Assembly: GCA_029945375.1 (NCBI GenBank) | Contig: CM057068.1 | Coordinates: forward strand, 1,226,233-1,290,232 | Length of the DNA stretch: 64,000 nucleotides | Direction of reading: 5' to 3' | Origin: Agaricus subrufescens | Lineage: Eukaryota; Basidiomycota; Agaricomycetes; Agaricales; Agaricaceae | Shown: one piece after another, positions 46,533-59,740 of the stretch | Layout: each line of letters starts with the position of its first letter | Numbering within the stretch: the stretch's first letter is position 1 | The notes under the pieces: model-generated | Told to the model about the DNA's origin: nothing | Seen by the model: the letters and a program-made list of their open reading frames with translations, nothing else | Database searches by the model: none | Program-made: the position numbers and the translations under genes

Positions 46533-48389
46533 TTAAACGTCCGAGCCAACTGTAACTAACGATTCTCGCCCCCAATAACCACTGGTACTTATAGCAGTTG
46601 TCACCATGACAGTCTGCAATTCATATCGTCTACTTGGTCCTGGCGTCGATACCTCGGTTGAGATGTTCTTTGCTTCATTCCGAGATAACTTTGGGTCTCG
46701 GAGGTTTAGCATCAATCGAGATACCAGTATCGATGATCCACTAGTATTCCTCGGTAAGTATATTTCTCCGTCCAAGTGAGAGTTTTGACTTACACGTTCG
46801 TCAGCACGGTAAACGATCCCCGACTTAGCGGCTGAACACAGTACGTTAGGTTGAAATAGAGATAAAAAGAATTCACGTACGCCACCAACCTATATTATTG
46901 TCAGTCAATCCGTTAAGAAGGGGCAAGTATAGATAAACGCACAAAGAAAGTCACAATATTGCCTATATTGAAAGCCACCATCGCACTTGAAAATGAAAAG
47001 TAATCAAATAAATACCATAACACTGTGTCTTTCCCCTTCGACTTACCCGAAATAGACAGTGCCTATATAGACAATAAGCTTGAGCATCCCTCAATAAGCA
47101 CTACTGACACCTACCATCTCGTATAAGCATTGTCAACAAACCAACACCATTTCCGTTAGCAAGCGACAATGTCTTGTACAATGTCATTCCAAATATCAGA
47201 ACATCAAACACCAGTTCACCTAACCAGGCAATACCCAGATCTGCCACGAATTAGCTCTCTGTAAAACCTTACAAGCGAGATAGGCGTACAGCGGGCCCTA
47301 CACACGGAATGTTTATCAGCTTTGTATTAAGCTCATTTAAATTAAAGGGGTACCCACTCAGTTTTGGCTAATGTTGCGCCGCAACCGTAAGGTACGTCAA
47401 CCGCTGGTGATTCACCACTTTTTGTACCGGCGATGATCGCCCACTAGATGAATGAATAAACTAATGGCCGAGTGATGCCTGACAACGTCTTACCACCCCT
47501 ACTGCCGTAGAGCCCAACGCAACCCCAATGTAAAGGACCAATACCCAAGTCTTTCTTCCATACAGTGCGTATATACGCATTGTCATCAGACCTAGGTCCA
47601 GGACACAGTCATACAACAAACCATAACTAGAAAAGGTAGGAAAAAACATACCCGCGACTATGCATTGGATCGCGACAACTAAGAATTGATGGTATTCCTG
47701 CACGTGTCCGCATCTTTTCAATCCAGCGCGTGAATAAAGAGCATAAACTTTCAGCGTACAGCACTCACCGCTAAAAAAAAAAAAACAGGGATAAACCTTC
47801 AGCTCCATATCCAGTAACACAAATCTGACAAAATCCCACAACTCACTTTCTCTCTCAGCGCTTCGTCTTCAATCTTCCAGAAAAATTCCAACATAACAGG
47901 CACATGTCCGAACAGAGTCAAATAACGATTCGTAAAAAACAAGATCGAGGCCCACGGAAAACACCAGCGTGTTCCGTCATGCCTAGCATTATCTTCTGGA
48001 TTTAAAGTAAATCGACGCCGTACAAATAGGTCTTTCAACCAATTCGGCCAAAATCTTTCAACTTCGTAAACGAACGTAAGGAGGTATTCGTAAATCAGAA
48101 CCGCTTTAACGTTTGTTTAGTATAGCACTCCTACAGAGGAAAGAAACGACAACATCACTTACTAAAGGAAATGGTGGCTAATGTCCAATCAATGTACCTG
48201 TCAAAGTGAGAATGTCAGGTTGGCATTGTTACACAAACGTTGCAATATGGTCAATAGTGTAACACTTCACAGTATAGCAACCTTCCCCCTCTCCGTGTCG
48301 TTGTCAAAGCAGCACCACGAGGACGAACAAAAAACAATTATAGCAAGGGGCACTCACTCAGATTCATAATCTGCCGAAGTGATTTGCAT
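46533..48389 (-). CDS. DUF6533-like multi-pass membrane protein 2
   Basis: Tandem paralogue of the preceding gene with the same exon plan. It starts MQITSADYES at 48389 and has FFTNRYLTLFGHVPVMLEFF, EYHQFLVVAIQCIVA, MRIYALYGRKTWVLVLYIGV, WLGELVFDVLIFGMTLYK and SRLMLNLRDP. The C terminus is SVGSDV-like, with the stop at 46533. The same T-tract, AG, CG, GTGAGT arrangement recurs (CG at 47769-47770 between introns of 76 and 55 nt). Even the 5' flank is duplicated: 46085-46150 and 48430-48500 share about 60 near-identical bases (GAGACAAAAGGAAAGATGC). Function is unknown. Exact small exons need RNA data. Confidence 0.75.
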
Positions 48390-49512
48390 TCTATTCGCCC
48401 CAGGGTTAAGAAGGTCAACTTTAAACCGTAAGGAACACGCCTGGTGTTCGTTTTCGTGGGAGGGAGATTGAGACAAAAGGAAAGATGCAAAAGTTCTTTA
48501 AGGCACCTCTAAATTTTACACGATGTTCTAGGACGCATCCTTGACAACGGAAAACAGCCTTCAGGTATAACCATCGTAGGTTATTTGCATATCTGCATCA
48601 AATGGGGACAGAGCGTCAAATACCAGCGAGTCTCAGTTGTTAATCATCATTTTTTTTGTTGATCATCGCACAATCCGTCAAAGTGAAACGTAGCCGCGAC
48701 ATAGTTGGGTTGATAATGAGATATCGCTGTTGATCGTCAGTTTGATATACATCAAAAACTGTCACTTTGAGTCTTAAGAGTCCTACCGAGATGCATAACA
48801 ACGACCCCGCGCAGTGGCACGTGCGAGAAATGAGAAGCACTGAAGAAATTCCTGTGCTCGATTGCAGAGTGCTTTGGAGTTTATGTGACGTGAAACAGAT
48901 GGCTTTCCCGCCCAAGGACCGAAAATGCCTAACAGCCACCTATCTAATTATAGAATAACCCCCACGCGCTCGTAAAATGTCACCCATTATGAGGCAGCTC
49001 AATGCATTGCATTCACATATCATATCCGAGTTTCCGGTCAACGTCATGATTCGGATACTCGAAAGCCTCCATTCCATTCAAAGTACTGCATTTCAAATGC
49101 GAAACAACGTGTAAGGGACGACATTAAACACAGCCTATGGCGCTACCAATCATATCACTCCGGTGATCTCGTCTTACGGTGCACCAAGAGCAATCTTGAA
49201 ACCGTCCTAAACTATCACTCGAATACTTATGTGAGCTTGGGCTATCGAAAAACTGTCAAAGAAACTCTTAATAGTGCTAACTCGATTCAGGTAAACCTGC
49301 AGCTATGGTCTATAATTAGTTCAAAATGAATCGTGAATGTTCCTTAACAAAAGTATGTAGCCTTGGAACGCTACGACAATTCGCATCAGTAGTACTAACA
49401 TTTAGGAAACACACAAAGCAATATGAATTAGTCAGATACCACATATGTGAACACGATGCAACAGGGTATAAGTAACATGTATCACAACTACCTAATAGTC
49501 GAGTTGACAAGT
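48390..49512. other. intergenic
   Basis: Positions 48430-48560 are the upstream region of DUF6533 gene 2, duplicated upstream of gene 1. From 48600 to about 49370 nothing is recognised. Positions 49370-49512 are the 3' flank shared, inverted, with hydrophobin 1. Confidence 0.5.
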
Positions 49513-49949
49513 TTAGAGGTTGATGGGGGAGCAGCCAACAACAATGAGGCCCTCTAATAACATACATAAGTATATTCTCCAGCACTAGCATCGACTGAAG
49601 CTTACCGAAGTGATTGTTCTGGCAGCAAACCGTTTGAGCAGTGCATTCGTTACCACCAAGACCGAGAACATTGGCCGAGGTGCAACCAAGACCGACTAGA
49701 CCAGTGACTGATCCAAGGCCGACCAGACCGAGAAGATTTTGAACACCGCTGCTGCTGGCATTCTGAACGGTGTTACCTTAAAACAATAAAAATTAGGGTT
49801 TTAGAAAGGCTCTGGGTCTCGATAAATGACTAACAGCAGTTGACAGTGCCAGTACTGCACTGGTTACCAGAAGGCGCAGGGCCACCAGGAGCGGCCATAG
49901 CACCGAGAGCGAAGGCAGAGGCAACGAAAAGAGCGATCTTGGAGTACAT
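49513..49949 (-). CDS. class I hydrophobin 2 (inverted copy of hydrophobin 1)
   Basis: Secreted self-assembling surface protein. Exons: 49949-49835, 49776-49606 and 49553-49513, giving 108 aa. It has the same signal peptide as hydrophobin 1 and the same eight-cysteine class I spacing, with PSGNQCSTGTVNCC at the first pair and two residues fewer in the linker. The near-identity covers promoter, exons, both introns and about 150 bp of 3' flank. This indicates recent duplication or ongoing gene conversion between the two inverted copies about 25 kb apart. Confidence 0.95.
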
Positions 49950-50054
49950 TTCGGGTAGTTTTAGAGGAGGTTTAGCTGGGGAAAAGCTAGTAACAAATGT
50001 AGAACAGCGAGGAAAAGTGTTCTGGGATGAAAATTGAGCTGAATACGTTGGCTC

Positions 50055-50061
50055 TTTTATA
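50055..50061 (-). promoter_or_regulatory. TATA box of hydrophobin gene 2
   Basis: TATAAAA on the minus strand about 106 nt before the ATG at 49949, matching the position of the box before hydrophobin 1. Confidence 0.6.
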
Positions 50062-53000
50062 CGTGGAGAGGTCCCCAGTCCCAGGAATCTTCGACGTGTA
50101 TGAACTTGCTATGCCAAAACTGGTAATCAATCATCATATACATGTTTCGTGATAAAAACGTTGTTTTACAACATGCCATAGCTAAGTTTGGCTCAACAAG
50201 ATTTCGTCGGCTGAATTATTGCTTCTAGCTGTCTTCTTAGTACGACATGATCGATTATGTCAAAGTTGAAAGCGTGAATGCCGCATGTCATCATCTCTTG
50301 CCAGACGAAATACTGCCGCTCTGTATCTTTTACGTTTTTGACTGTTCGTCTGAATTTGGTCTGAATCAATTCACCAGGATCCACCCAAGTTGAACCGGTA
50401 ATACTGCGGTGATAATACACTTGTCCCAAGGGACCCGTGTTGTAACGACTCTCTCTGACGTTTGGTATCGTCGTTCACTCCCGACCAAAATTGAGTGCTC
50501 CAATACGCTGTGGTTCTTGAATTTGGACCAAAAAGAACCAAAAAGCAAAATACATACGAAGCTTTTAAATCCGTAGGCGCCAAGGAAAAGCCGGCTGTCG
50601 TAAAATCAATGCGATTCCATTACGTTCTTCCAACAATGGCCTCACCCTCTCCAACGCTTCGGTTCTCTCAATTTTGTCTCCCCGTCCTGGATCAAAACCC
50701 CTGGGCTAGTGGAGTTGATTGTCTCCAGTGATGGGTTTGGGACAAAGCAAACGTAAAATGATGTAGCGCGAGTAGGTTAACGCGGTGTTTTTTCGTAAGT
50801 GCTAATTCAGTTTTTTCGTAAATCTAAATTTATCACACGACGCTCGAGCACAATGCGTGGTGCACTATACCCAAAATACGGATAATTTCGGGAACTAAGT
50901 AACGTGGAGAAGAGGAAGAAAGGGTCCGAATTATCCCAGTGTCATACCACCCGAAAATGGGGGAGCCATTCGGGAGTACACGATGCACTGGGTGTGGAAG
51001 CAGGACATGTATACCGGAAAACAGCGCTAGATGATACTCAGAGTAGATGGTCAGTGACAATCGCGATAGATGAATTGGTAAGCGAGTCAGTTCTTTCGAG
51101 CGGGAGGTGATGAAGGGAGTAGGGCCCGTCATATATGTCCAGCCAGAGAAGGGAAGACAGGCCGCTATACTCAGAATTGAGCTCAGGCTGAGACAAAATG
51201 CATGGTGTGCCTGCCCAACGTAGAAGTTCAATGCCACCTTGTCGTGCCAGAGGCCGGTATTTTGATCGGGTGGGAAGGCAGATGGGTAGAGACTCCATTG
51301 AAAGAGCCAACTACTTCGGGATGGTTGCAGTGCGCGTCAATCAAAGCCCTGGCACTCATCCAGTGCTCCGACAGCTTCTGCCCATATAGGAAAAGATGAA
51401 GCCATAAGTCTCGCTGATTTTTGCTGTGTCGCTCTCGTTTTGTTCTTGGTTTTGCCTTATTTTTAGATCTAGGTTCGTTATGCGAGGCTCGGACAATCTG
51501 AGTACACTGCATAGAGTGGAACTGGAGTTGGGAAAGCTTGAACTTGAGAGTAAGAGAGATCTTTGTTGTAGCATAATAATTTCGAAGAAGTGATACACGT
51601 GTAAAAACCCGATTGGTACTACCAATCGAGTTTTTACACTGCTTTGAGAGACAAAAGCACAGAAGGAATAGAGGAAGGAGGAGTTATGACACCAGTCAAT
51701 CCATCTTCGAAGGTAGTGTGCAGAATCCTTTTAGCCTGGGAAAGACGGGACAGGTGAAGCCTAGACAAACCTAGAGTGGCTGCGCTTGGCCTAACTGATC
51801 GCCCGTTCTAACTTCTGACTAATCACAACCGCCATCAACACTTAGCGTTACCATCGTCGCCTCGGACTCGCCACCCGAGCATAGCACACCACCATACACT
51901 CAATCTTCTATTCTGGATGGGGACGTGCTATCTGCGCGTGTCACCTGTCAATGAAGGCTTAAAAGCATGATTGAGACTGATCACTGGGGCATCTTTTCTC
52001 CTTTCTCTCCCTTTCCAACGACTCACAGGAATAGCTGTTCTGGCTACAGTCCGTTATCTATAGAACTAAATATCACTAATCGACAGGGAAAATAGGGATT
52101 TACTCCCCATCATATGTCTAAGAACTTCTTAAAAAACGGGGTTAACAGCCAATAGTAGGACAATTTCAAATTCTCAACGAGGCTGAACTAGGCCTGGAAA
52201 ATAACACGTCTTGTTCAAGCAACACATATTAGTGAGTAGCGTTACCCAATCTGATCGATAGGATAACCACAATTATGATTAGTTTTGCATAACTAATGAT
52301 GGGCATAGTATCACAGCTGAAAGGCAATCCACTATCTAGCATCTACTATGAATAGAGGAACGGGGTAATGTCCTGCTCCAGTGATTAACTCACTATCGAG
52401 CCAACGGTGGCGGTCACTACGGAGATAAATCTGCCGGGACTTGGCCTAATTGCTTCGTGATCACAAGAGATACATTCAGTAACACTGCAGGTGACCATAA
52501 CCATCATCTTCGAAAGCGAGCACAGGCAAATCATGACTACACGATGTCCTTCTTATTTGACAACACGGCTATATGAGGTAGCTTGAAGGTTTGAGGCGAA
52601 CAAAACGGCACTTTTCCTCTGGCTCATACGATCATACTCCACCGCGATTCTAATACCGGGATATCATGCCCGGTTAAGAAAGGGGGGATGTTAAAAATTC
52701 ATTTCATTCTTCCTTGCTGATGGATATTCCAGGCCTTGTCAGGTTTTGTTGATTACCCGCCCTTCTGTCGCATCAGATCGTCGGATCACTCGCGCCTGCG
52801 GATGCGTCAGCATTCCAAAAGTCAGCTTATGCCAGGGGCAGCTTATACGCTCGCAGCAACACACAAACGACGTTTTGAAGGCCACTTGTATACCACCTTT
52901 GATAAGAGGTAGATAAGTGATGACCGCCAATGATTTTTAGCACGATTACGTGGTCTGAAATTAACGGTCATGCGGTGGTGGAGAGGCTCTCTACCAAATT

Positions 53001-53242
53001 ATGTGAAACGAAATTACCTAGCGATTAAGACAAGCACTATTCTTAAATCTCAATTTAAGGGCACGACAGCTCCGTGACTCCCTTCCTTTTCCGCATTCAT
53101 AGGAACGTAAACTAGTCATGCAGTCATCACCGATTCATTTACTATCATTACTGGCGTCGTGCAAATAGACGCGAAAAGGGGCCGACGATTGGGGACGCTA
53201 AACACATTAAGTACTGTCAAGAACGAAGCCTACCTGTCGTTC
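50062..53242. other. long intergenic stretch
   Basis: No gene could be supported. The many short frames have no motifs. The only clear structure is the palindrome at 51599-51639. Confidence 0.45.
51599..51639. repeat. 41-nt near-perfect palindrome
   Basis: Two 20-nt arms (GTGTAAAAACCCGATTGGTA and its complement with one mismatch) surround a single central base. It would fold into a long hairpin as RNA or extrude as a cruciform. No neighbouring gene explains it. It could be a tiny foldback element or a regulatory palindrome. Confidence 0.7.
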
Positions 53243-55368
53243 ATGTTTTCCTTCTCCTCCCACAAGCGCGCGTGGTGCGTGAACTTGCAAACTCTTACCG
53301 ATCAAAGACCTTACTTTTGATCTCCAGCGCTTTGAAGCAGAAAGAGCTTCAGGACAAGGTTGACGCTATCCCTCCTTCATATTTCGTTGCTACCACACCC
53401 CAAGACCAATCTATATATGCTCTCTCGCTTTCTCAGCTTGTTTCACAGTGTCAAGCCGGTGTAATATCTCCTTCTGATGTTACACTTGTGTTTTCGAAGC
53501 GGGCTATCCGGGCTCACCAAGCTACCAACTGTCTTTCAGACATCATGTTCCAGGAAGCCTTGACACCGCCCGCTTACGTCCCTTAGTGCGCGCCCTCTCT
53601 TGGGAGTCCCCATCAGTATCAAAGGTGCGCACTTAGAACATTGATAAATCGCAATGGACATTATAACCATCATGGTCTCCGTTACAGACACTATTGATAT
53701 TGCTGGGCATGATTCTACAATAGGATACTCGTGCAATGTCGGAAAGCCTGTCAAAGAGTCATCACCTCTCGTGCGCCTCCTTCAAGATGCAGGAGCGTTG
53801 ATACATGCCAAAACCACTGTGCCTACAGGACTGTTCGCCTTTGAAACTTCGTCAGACATCTTCGGACTTACAACGAATCCGTATAATTCGAATCACACTG
53901 TCGGTGCATCCAGTGGTGGTGGTGCGGCACTTCTTGCAAGTGGAGGTAGTAAGATCGACATCGGCTCAGATCTAGCTGGGAGTGTACGTATTCCGGCTCA
54001 TTTCTGTGGTCTTTGGAGCTTGAAGGGTAGTGCGGGGAGGTTTCCGTCCTGGGGCAATCGAACCCCCCTCCCCGGATTGGAAGCAGTTCCACTGATCACC
54101 GGACCGATGGCCAGCTCATTGGATGACCTGGCGGAGTTTTGGAAAAGGGTCATAGAAATGGAACCCTGGCACTACGATCACACAGTATGTCGTTTCTCAG
54201 AAAAAGTCCACTAGAACTTTGCTTGATGCGCTGGACCCACAGTGTGTCCCAATCCCATGGAGGTCTATCGATTTACAAACAACGAAAAAACGGTTGAAGT
54301 TTGGTGTGATTTGGGACGATGGTGGGTCCGGGAGCAAATTTATAACATTCTAAAATTCCTGATTCTCGACGTTGGCAAAGGGATGATTCCGCCATCACCT
54401 GCTTGTAGCCGCGCATTGTTGACAGTTATCAGTACACTCAGAAAGCAAGGTTATGAAGTCATTGACTTGTAGGTTGTCCTAACGAGTACTAAAACGTACT
54501 CAGAATATTGCTTAGCGAATCTCCACCGGTCATAGAAGGCCTCAAAATTGGGTTTCAACTTGTCTCAGCAGACGGTGGTAAGGATTCTTAACTCTCATCT
54601 ATGTTCATGTAGTCTAATTCCGTTTTACTGCATAGGGAAACAACTGCGGGCACAGCTACGAGGTACAGAAACCACCCCTCCACCAACGCGAGCATATCTT
54701 GGCCTCCTGGAACTGCCTAAAATGGTCAAGTCATTTCTTGCAATCGTGAATCGTTCCCGTCCCTTGTCCTTTATTTTCGGTCTCGGCTCCAAACCTGATC
54801 CGCTGACCGCTGACCTCATTTCACTGCTTCACCAGAAGACAGTATTGGAAGAGCGGCAACTGCTAGAACAGCGAGATATCTATCGCGCCAGTTGGCATCA
54901 GAAGTGGGCTGAAGAGGATATTGATTTTGTTTTGACTCCATCGCATTCTTTACCTGCATTTGAGAAAGGAGGAAGTGAAAGGGTGAATCTGATGAGTACT
55001 GGATATAACTTTATTTTCAACGTAGTAAGCCACAGTTGCTCATTGCCTACTGAAGTTTCATGTTGATTGATGTATCTCAGCTCGATTATACAGCTGGCAT
55101 AATCCCTGTCACAACAGTCTCTCCTACTCTCGACGCCCTTCCGACTGGTTACTATTCATCGCCTGCATACAATGATTTAAACTCTTTCGCAAAGGCAGCG
55201 TATCTCGAGTATAGTGCAGAGAAGATGAAAGGGCTTCCTGTGGGAATACAGATTGCTGGTAGGAGAATGGAAGAAGAGAAAGTTTTGGCCGGGATGAAAG
55301 TCGTCCAAGAGGCATTGAAAGGAGATGGTGTAATTTTCAATCCTATTTTACAGGAGACACTACGCTGA
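53243..55368 (+). pseudogene. amidase-signature gene 2, broken by a 32-bp deletion
   Basis: Exons: 53243-53274, 53328-53624, 53688-54184, 54243-54321, 54381-54468, 54516-54577, 54636-55024 and 55081-55368. From the third onward every exon has the same length as in amidases 1 and 3, and catalytic motifs are present (VPISIK, VGASSGGGAALLASGG, GSDLAGSVRIPAHFCG). In the second exon, after EALTPPAY, 32 bp are missing relative to amidase 3. The frame hits a TAG at about 53584, while SLSARPLLGVPIS continues in another frame. The first intron (53275-53327) contains an in-frame TGA, which proves that this intron must be spliced. Apart from the deletion the gene looks intact, so loss is recent. Confidence 0.8.
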
Positions 55369-56545
55369 GAGAGGTTGGCTGTGGTGATCGGGCATTTTTT
55401 GATCTAAAAGTTTCGTGTACTATTAGTGGAAACAAACTTACTAGTACCTCACCGCCTGGGGGCTCTTCCAATTCATACCCCCGTGCAGTTGTTCTCTAAT
55501 TACGCGTATGCATCTTCTGACGAAGGAGACTTTAGCAGTAGGCGCCTATACCTCAACGAGTTGTGTTGATAGGGGTTACTTTTGAGTGGAAGGTATTAGG
55601 AATCGGGAGCGCGCAGTACAATATCGAGGTTATCGACGTTTTTGAAATATTCTGCGTATCCTGGGCCAAATGATGTGCTAGACATTTTAGGGTTTTTCGC
55701 ACAATCACCGACATTCATACCGTGTGGCCGCACAAAACATCCCGGGTATCATATATCAAGACTGGTGACGATAGTCAGTCTTCGAACAACGGGTTAGTGC
55801 GCGAAGTCCTTCCCATTTCATAATCCGGCTATTAATTTGGGATAATTCGGGGCGAAAGCCGAAATGCTGAGCCTCGTGACCGTGACAGAGGCTCATAGTG
55901 TGGGTCGACCGTCGCACCCACATCAGCACCGAGGCTTCGTGCCCTATTGAGAAAGCCTCGCACGTTCAAAACTTTCTTTTTTGTCTCTTTGATAGACTTG
56001 TCCGGCCATCTCAGGTGTGGTCGCTGCTTCCGTCCTCCCTCAGGGCTTCGGACCTTCGGATCATTGATAGAAGTGCGTCATCATTCGGGATTTCACCAGC
56101 CTTGAATACATATGTTCGCGGATCTGGTGCGCATGACCCACAACCAACTTTAGGACGAAGATCATTGATACAGTATATACCACTCATGGTAAGAGGTGAT
56201 GAGAGGTAGTCAAGTACTTCTAGCAATTGAAACCCTTACGTGATTGAAGTCACAGTCGTTGCAGGATGTCAGACAAAAAGTCAAGGCCAGGACATGTGGA
56301 CCAGAATACCTGGCTGCCAAGCTAAGTACTATTCTTAAGCCTAAGCTCTACAGCGACAACCTTCAACGTCTCGTCAATGTCTGTCAACTTCTTCTTGCTC
56401 CTGCTCAACTTCTTTTTTCACATTCATGGGAACATAATGTTGTAATCACTACTACATTTGATGGGGGATGTCAAATATGGGGTCAACAAAATATCACACA
56501 CGTCACAAAGCACAGTCAAAAACCGAGTCGGCCTCGGCCTTCCTC
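55369..56545. other. intergenic between amidases 2 and 3
   Basis: No supported gene. The last ~100 bp before 56546 show weak similarity to the upstream region of amidase 2, consistent with tandem duplication. Confidence 0.4.
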
Positions 56546-58712
56546 ATGTTTTTCTCTTCCGCCCACCAACGCGCATGGTGCGTACACTTCAAGCCCTCAC
56601 TGATCTCTCCATTCTTACTCCTTTTCTCTAGCGCTTTGAAACAGAAGGAACTCAAGGATAAGGTTGACGCTGTCCCTCCTTCATACCTCGTCGCCACCAC
56701 ACCCCAAGACCGATCTATATATGCTCTTTCGCTGGCTCAGCTTGTTTCACAATGCAAAGCCGGCGTCTTATCTCCCTCAGATGTTATGCTAACATATTCG
56801 AAGCGGGCCATCCGGGCTCACCAAGTTACCAACTGTCTTTCGGACATCATGTTCCAGGAAGCTTTGGAAACACCAGCGCTCGCCAATTTCAAACCAAATG
56901 TCGAGTCTGATCGGTCTCTCGCTACTCGTCCTCTCATGGGAGTTCCCATCAGTATCAAAGGTACATACCCAGAACATCGGGATCTTGCAATATAAATTGG
57001 AGTCATAATCGGCCTCCTTACAGACACCATTGATATTGCTGGTCATGATTCTACAGTAGGATTCTCTTGCAACGTCGGAAAGCCTGTCAAAGAGTCATCG
57101 CCTCTCGTGCGCCTCCTTCAAGATGCAGGAGCATTGATACATGCCAAGACCGCCGCACCTACCTCTCTGTTGGCCCTCGAAACCGCGTCAGACGTTTTTG
57201 GGCGTACGACGAATCCGTATAACACGAATCACACTTCTGGTGCATCCAGTGGTGGTGGTGCGGCACTTGTTGCGAGTGGGGGATGTAGGATTGACATCGG
57301 TTCAGATGTAGCCGGAAGTGTGCGTATGCCCGCGCATTTTTGCGGTTTATGGAGTTTGAAGGGTAGTGCGGGGAGGTTCCCGTCCTGGGGCAACCGAGGT
57401 TGTTTCCCCGGATGCGAAACGGTTTCGTTGATCGTTGGACCGATGGCTAGTTCATTGGATGACCTGACAGAGTTTTGGAAAAGGGTCTTTGAAATGAAGC
57501 CGTGGCAGTATGATCACACGGTATGTTGTTCCGGATTCATTACTACAAACTAAGTTTGATGTATTGGAACTTAGTGCGTGCCTCTCCCATGGAGGTCGAT
57601 CGATTTGACAGCAACGGAAAAACGGTTGAAGTTTGGTGTTGTCTGGGAAAACGGTGGGTCGAAACGATTGTATAGCATTCATATGTTTCTGACCTTAAAT
57701 ATCTGTCAAGGAATTGTCCCTGTATCGCCTGCATGTCGCCGTGCATTGTCAACAGTAATCAGTGCTCTTAGAAAGCAAGGCCATGAAGTTGTTGATTTGT
57801 GGGTCAGCCCCGCAGCAGTAATGAGACATACTTAAGTTGTTGGTTTTCATTTAGCGAATCTCCGCCGATCGTAGAAGGCCTCAAGATTGGCTTTCAATTT
57901 GCCTCATCGGACGGTGGTAAGGGTATACTTATGACTTCTATATTTGCGCGGTTTAATTGTGTTTCCCTGCATAGCTGAACAACTATGTGCGCCGCTCCGG
58001 AGGGGTGAAAATCTCCCTCCACCATTACAAGAACAAGTTACCCTCCTCAAACTACCTAAACTGGTAAAATCATTTCTTGCATTTATACTTCGTTCTCGTA
58101 TCCTCTCTTTTATTTTCGGCTTTGGCTCCAAACCGGATCCACTCACCGCCGATTTCCTTCCGCTGCTTCATAAGAAAACACTGGTGGAAGAACGGCAGCT
58201 GGTAGAACAGCGTGACATGTACCGTGCTCGTTGGCACCAGAAGTGGGTTGAAGAGGATATTGATTTTGTTCTGACTCCACCATATCCTTTACCCGCGCTG
58301 GAGAATGGAGGTAGTAAAAGGGTGAAATTGCTGAGCGTCGGGTATACCTTTATCTTTAATATAGTAAGCCATGATCGATCATTCTCTATTGAAGTCTCGT
58401 GTTGATGGCTATGGTGCATTTTAGCTCGATTATGCAGCCGGTGTAATACCTGTCACAACTGTCTCCCCCACTCTCGACGCCCTCCCCGCTGACTACTATT
58501 CCTCGCCCGCGTACAAAGATTTGAATGCTGTCGCAAAGGACGCATATCTGGAATATAATGCGGAGAAGATGAAAGGTCTCCCTGTAGGAGTACAGATTGC
58601 TGGTAGGAGGATGGAAGAGGAGAAAGTTCTGGCCGGAATGAAAGTCGTTCAAGAGGCATTGAAAGGATATGGTGTTGCTTTCGATGCTGTTTTACCGGAA
58701 ACCCTGCGTTAA
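56546..58712 (+). CDS. amidase-signature hydrolase 3
   Basis: Complete member of the amidase trio. Exons: 56546-56577, 56632-56960, 57024-57520, 57575-57653, 57711-57798, 57855-57916, 57975-58363 and 58425-58712, giving 587 aa. The first 32-nt exon (MFFSSAHQRAW) is joined through a 54-nt intron to ALKQKELKDKVDAVPPSYL. The catalytic Lys is in LMGVPISIK, the cis-Ser region reads SGASSGGGAALVASGG and the nucleophile region GSDVAGSVRMPAHFCG. It ends VGVQIAGRRMEEEKVLAGMK and PETLR. There is no signal peptide if the first intron is spliced. It hydrolyses an unknown amide; paralogues suggest a nitrogen-scavenging or lipid-amide role (inference only). Confidence 0.9.
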
Positions 58713-59740
58713 GAGGGTTTGACTTGGGAGTGACATTGTTCATCTAGTGCTTGGTCTAATCGTATCATTACTTGGTTGCGAAATAAATTGTTACATGCTA
58801 GTATATCACGACCTTCCCGCAATCATATTTGTCTTCTCTAGCTCTCGTAGGATGTTACAATAACGAGTTCAAACCAGATGATAGGAAGCATCGTAGGCTA
58901 CGTCAAGGTGGTATGCTGCTGCCCTTGAACCTCGTCTGCGACCGACTTCAAGCTTCTTCCATTTTCACCCTATCGGTTCATTCAACGCTGACTCTTCTTA
59001 TAATAGCGATGCTCAATGGCAGACAGGTTCGGGCGGTGATGCGGGTGCTGCTTTCTTGAAGCGATAATTTACTGTGCTCCAAGACGTTCAGTGTGCGTGA
59101 AGAGGAATGGGGCTTCACTCAATCTTTCGGCTCGAGATGGCGCTTCCAACTCCGGGCTTATTGTACCCGCACTTGCACATACGCCTTGTCATCCATGCCT
59201 CAGCTCATTCGTTTTAATGCAAATTGTCAAGCACACTCTTCTGCGTGAGCTTTGGGACCTTCATTGCCAGAGACGTCTTCCTTGTTGAGGTGTTCGTTGC
59301 TTTGCCCAGAAACAATGAATATTGGTCTATCACGCTGTTGGTGATGAAATCAAATGCCTTGCCCACGAATTTTTTACACTTCGGGAGAGTTTACTGTAGC
59401 TATATATGATAATTGAAGAGTGGCATCATTCATGGAGATAAAAAAAAGACCCTGCATTCGTGATCCTTCCGTTTGAAGTGCTGATTATCAAGCAGATGGG
59501 AGGCGTGAGTAAAAAGGATCAGCGGTGATCAACATGGAACCGCCACTACTCCTAGCACTCGACCCGTTGACTCGCTGTCGGATGACTTCTGGCGCAAGTA
59601 AAGAAAGAGAGTGGAACGCTTGGTGATCGCAAGTCAGAAATTTGCAGACCAATTGATGCCAACACAGCCTGACGAGTATTTTTGGCTGACCTGGTCCAAC
59701 CATATATACCCAGTTGCTCGACACTTTTCCCAACGCACTC
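58713..59740. other. intergenic and upstream region of copy G
   Basis: Positions 59500-59600 are the inverse of the conserved upstream block of the left NACHT copies. TATATA at 59703-59708 lies about 33 nt before the ATG of copy G. No gene at 58713-59490. Confidence 0.55.
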
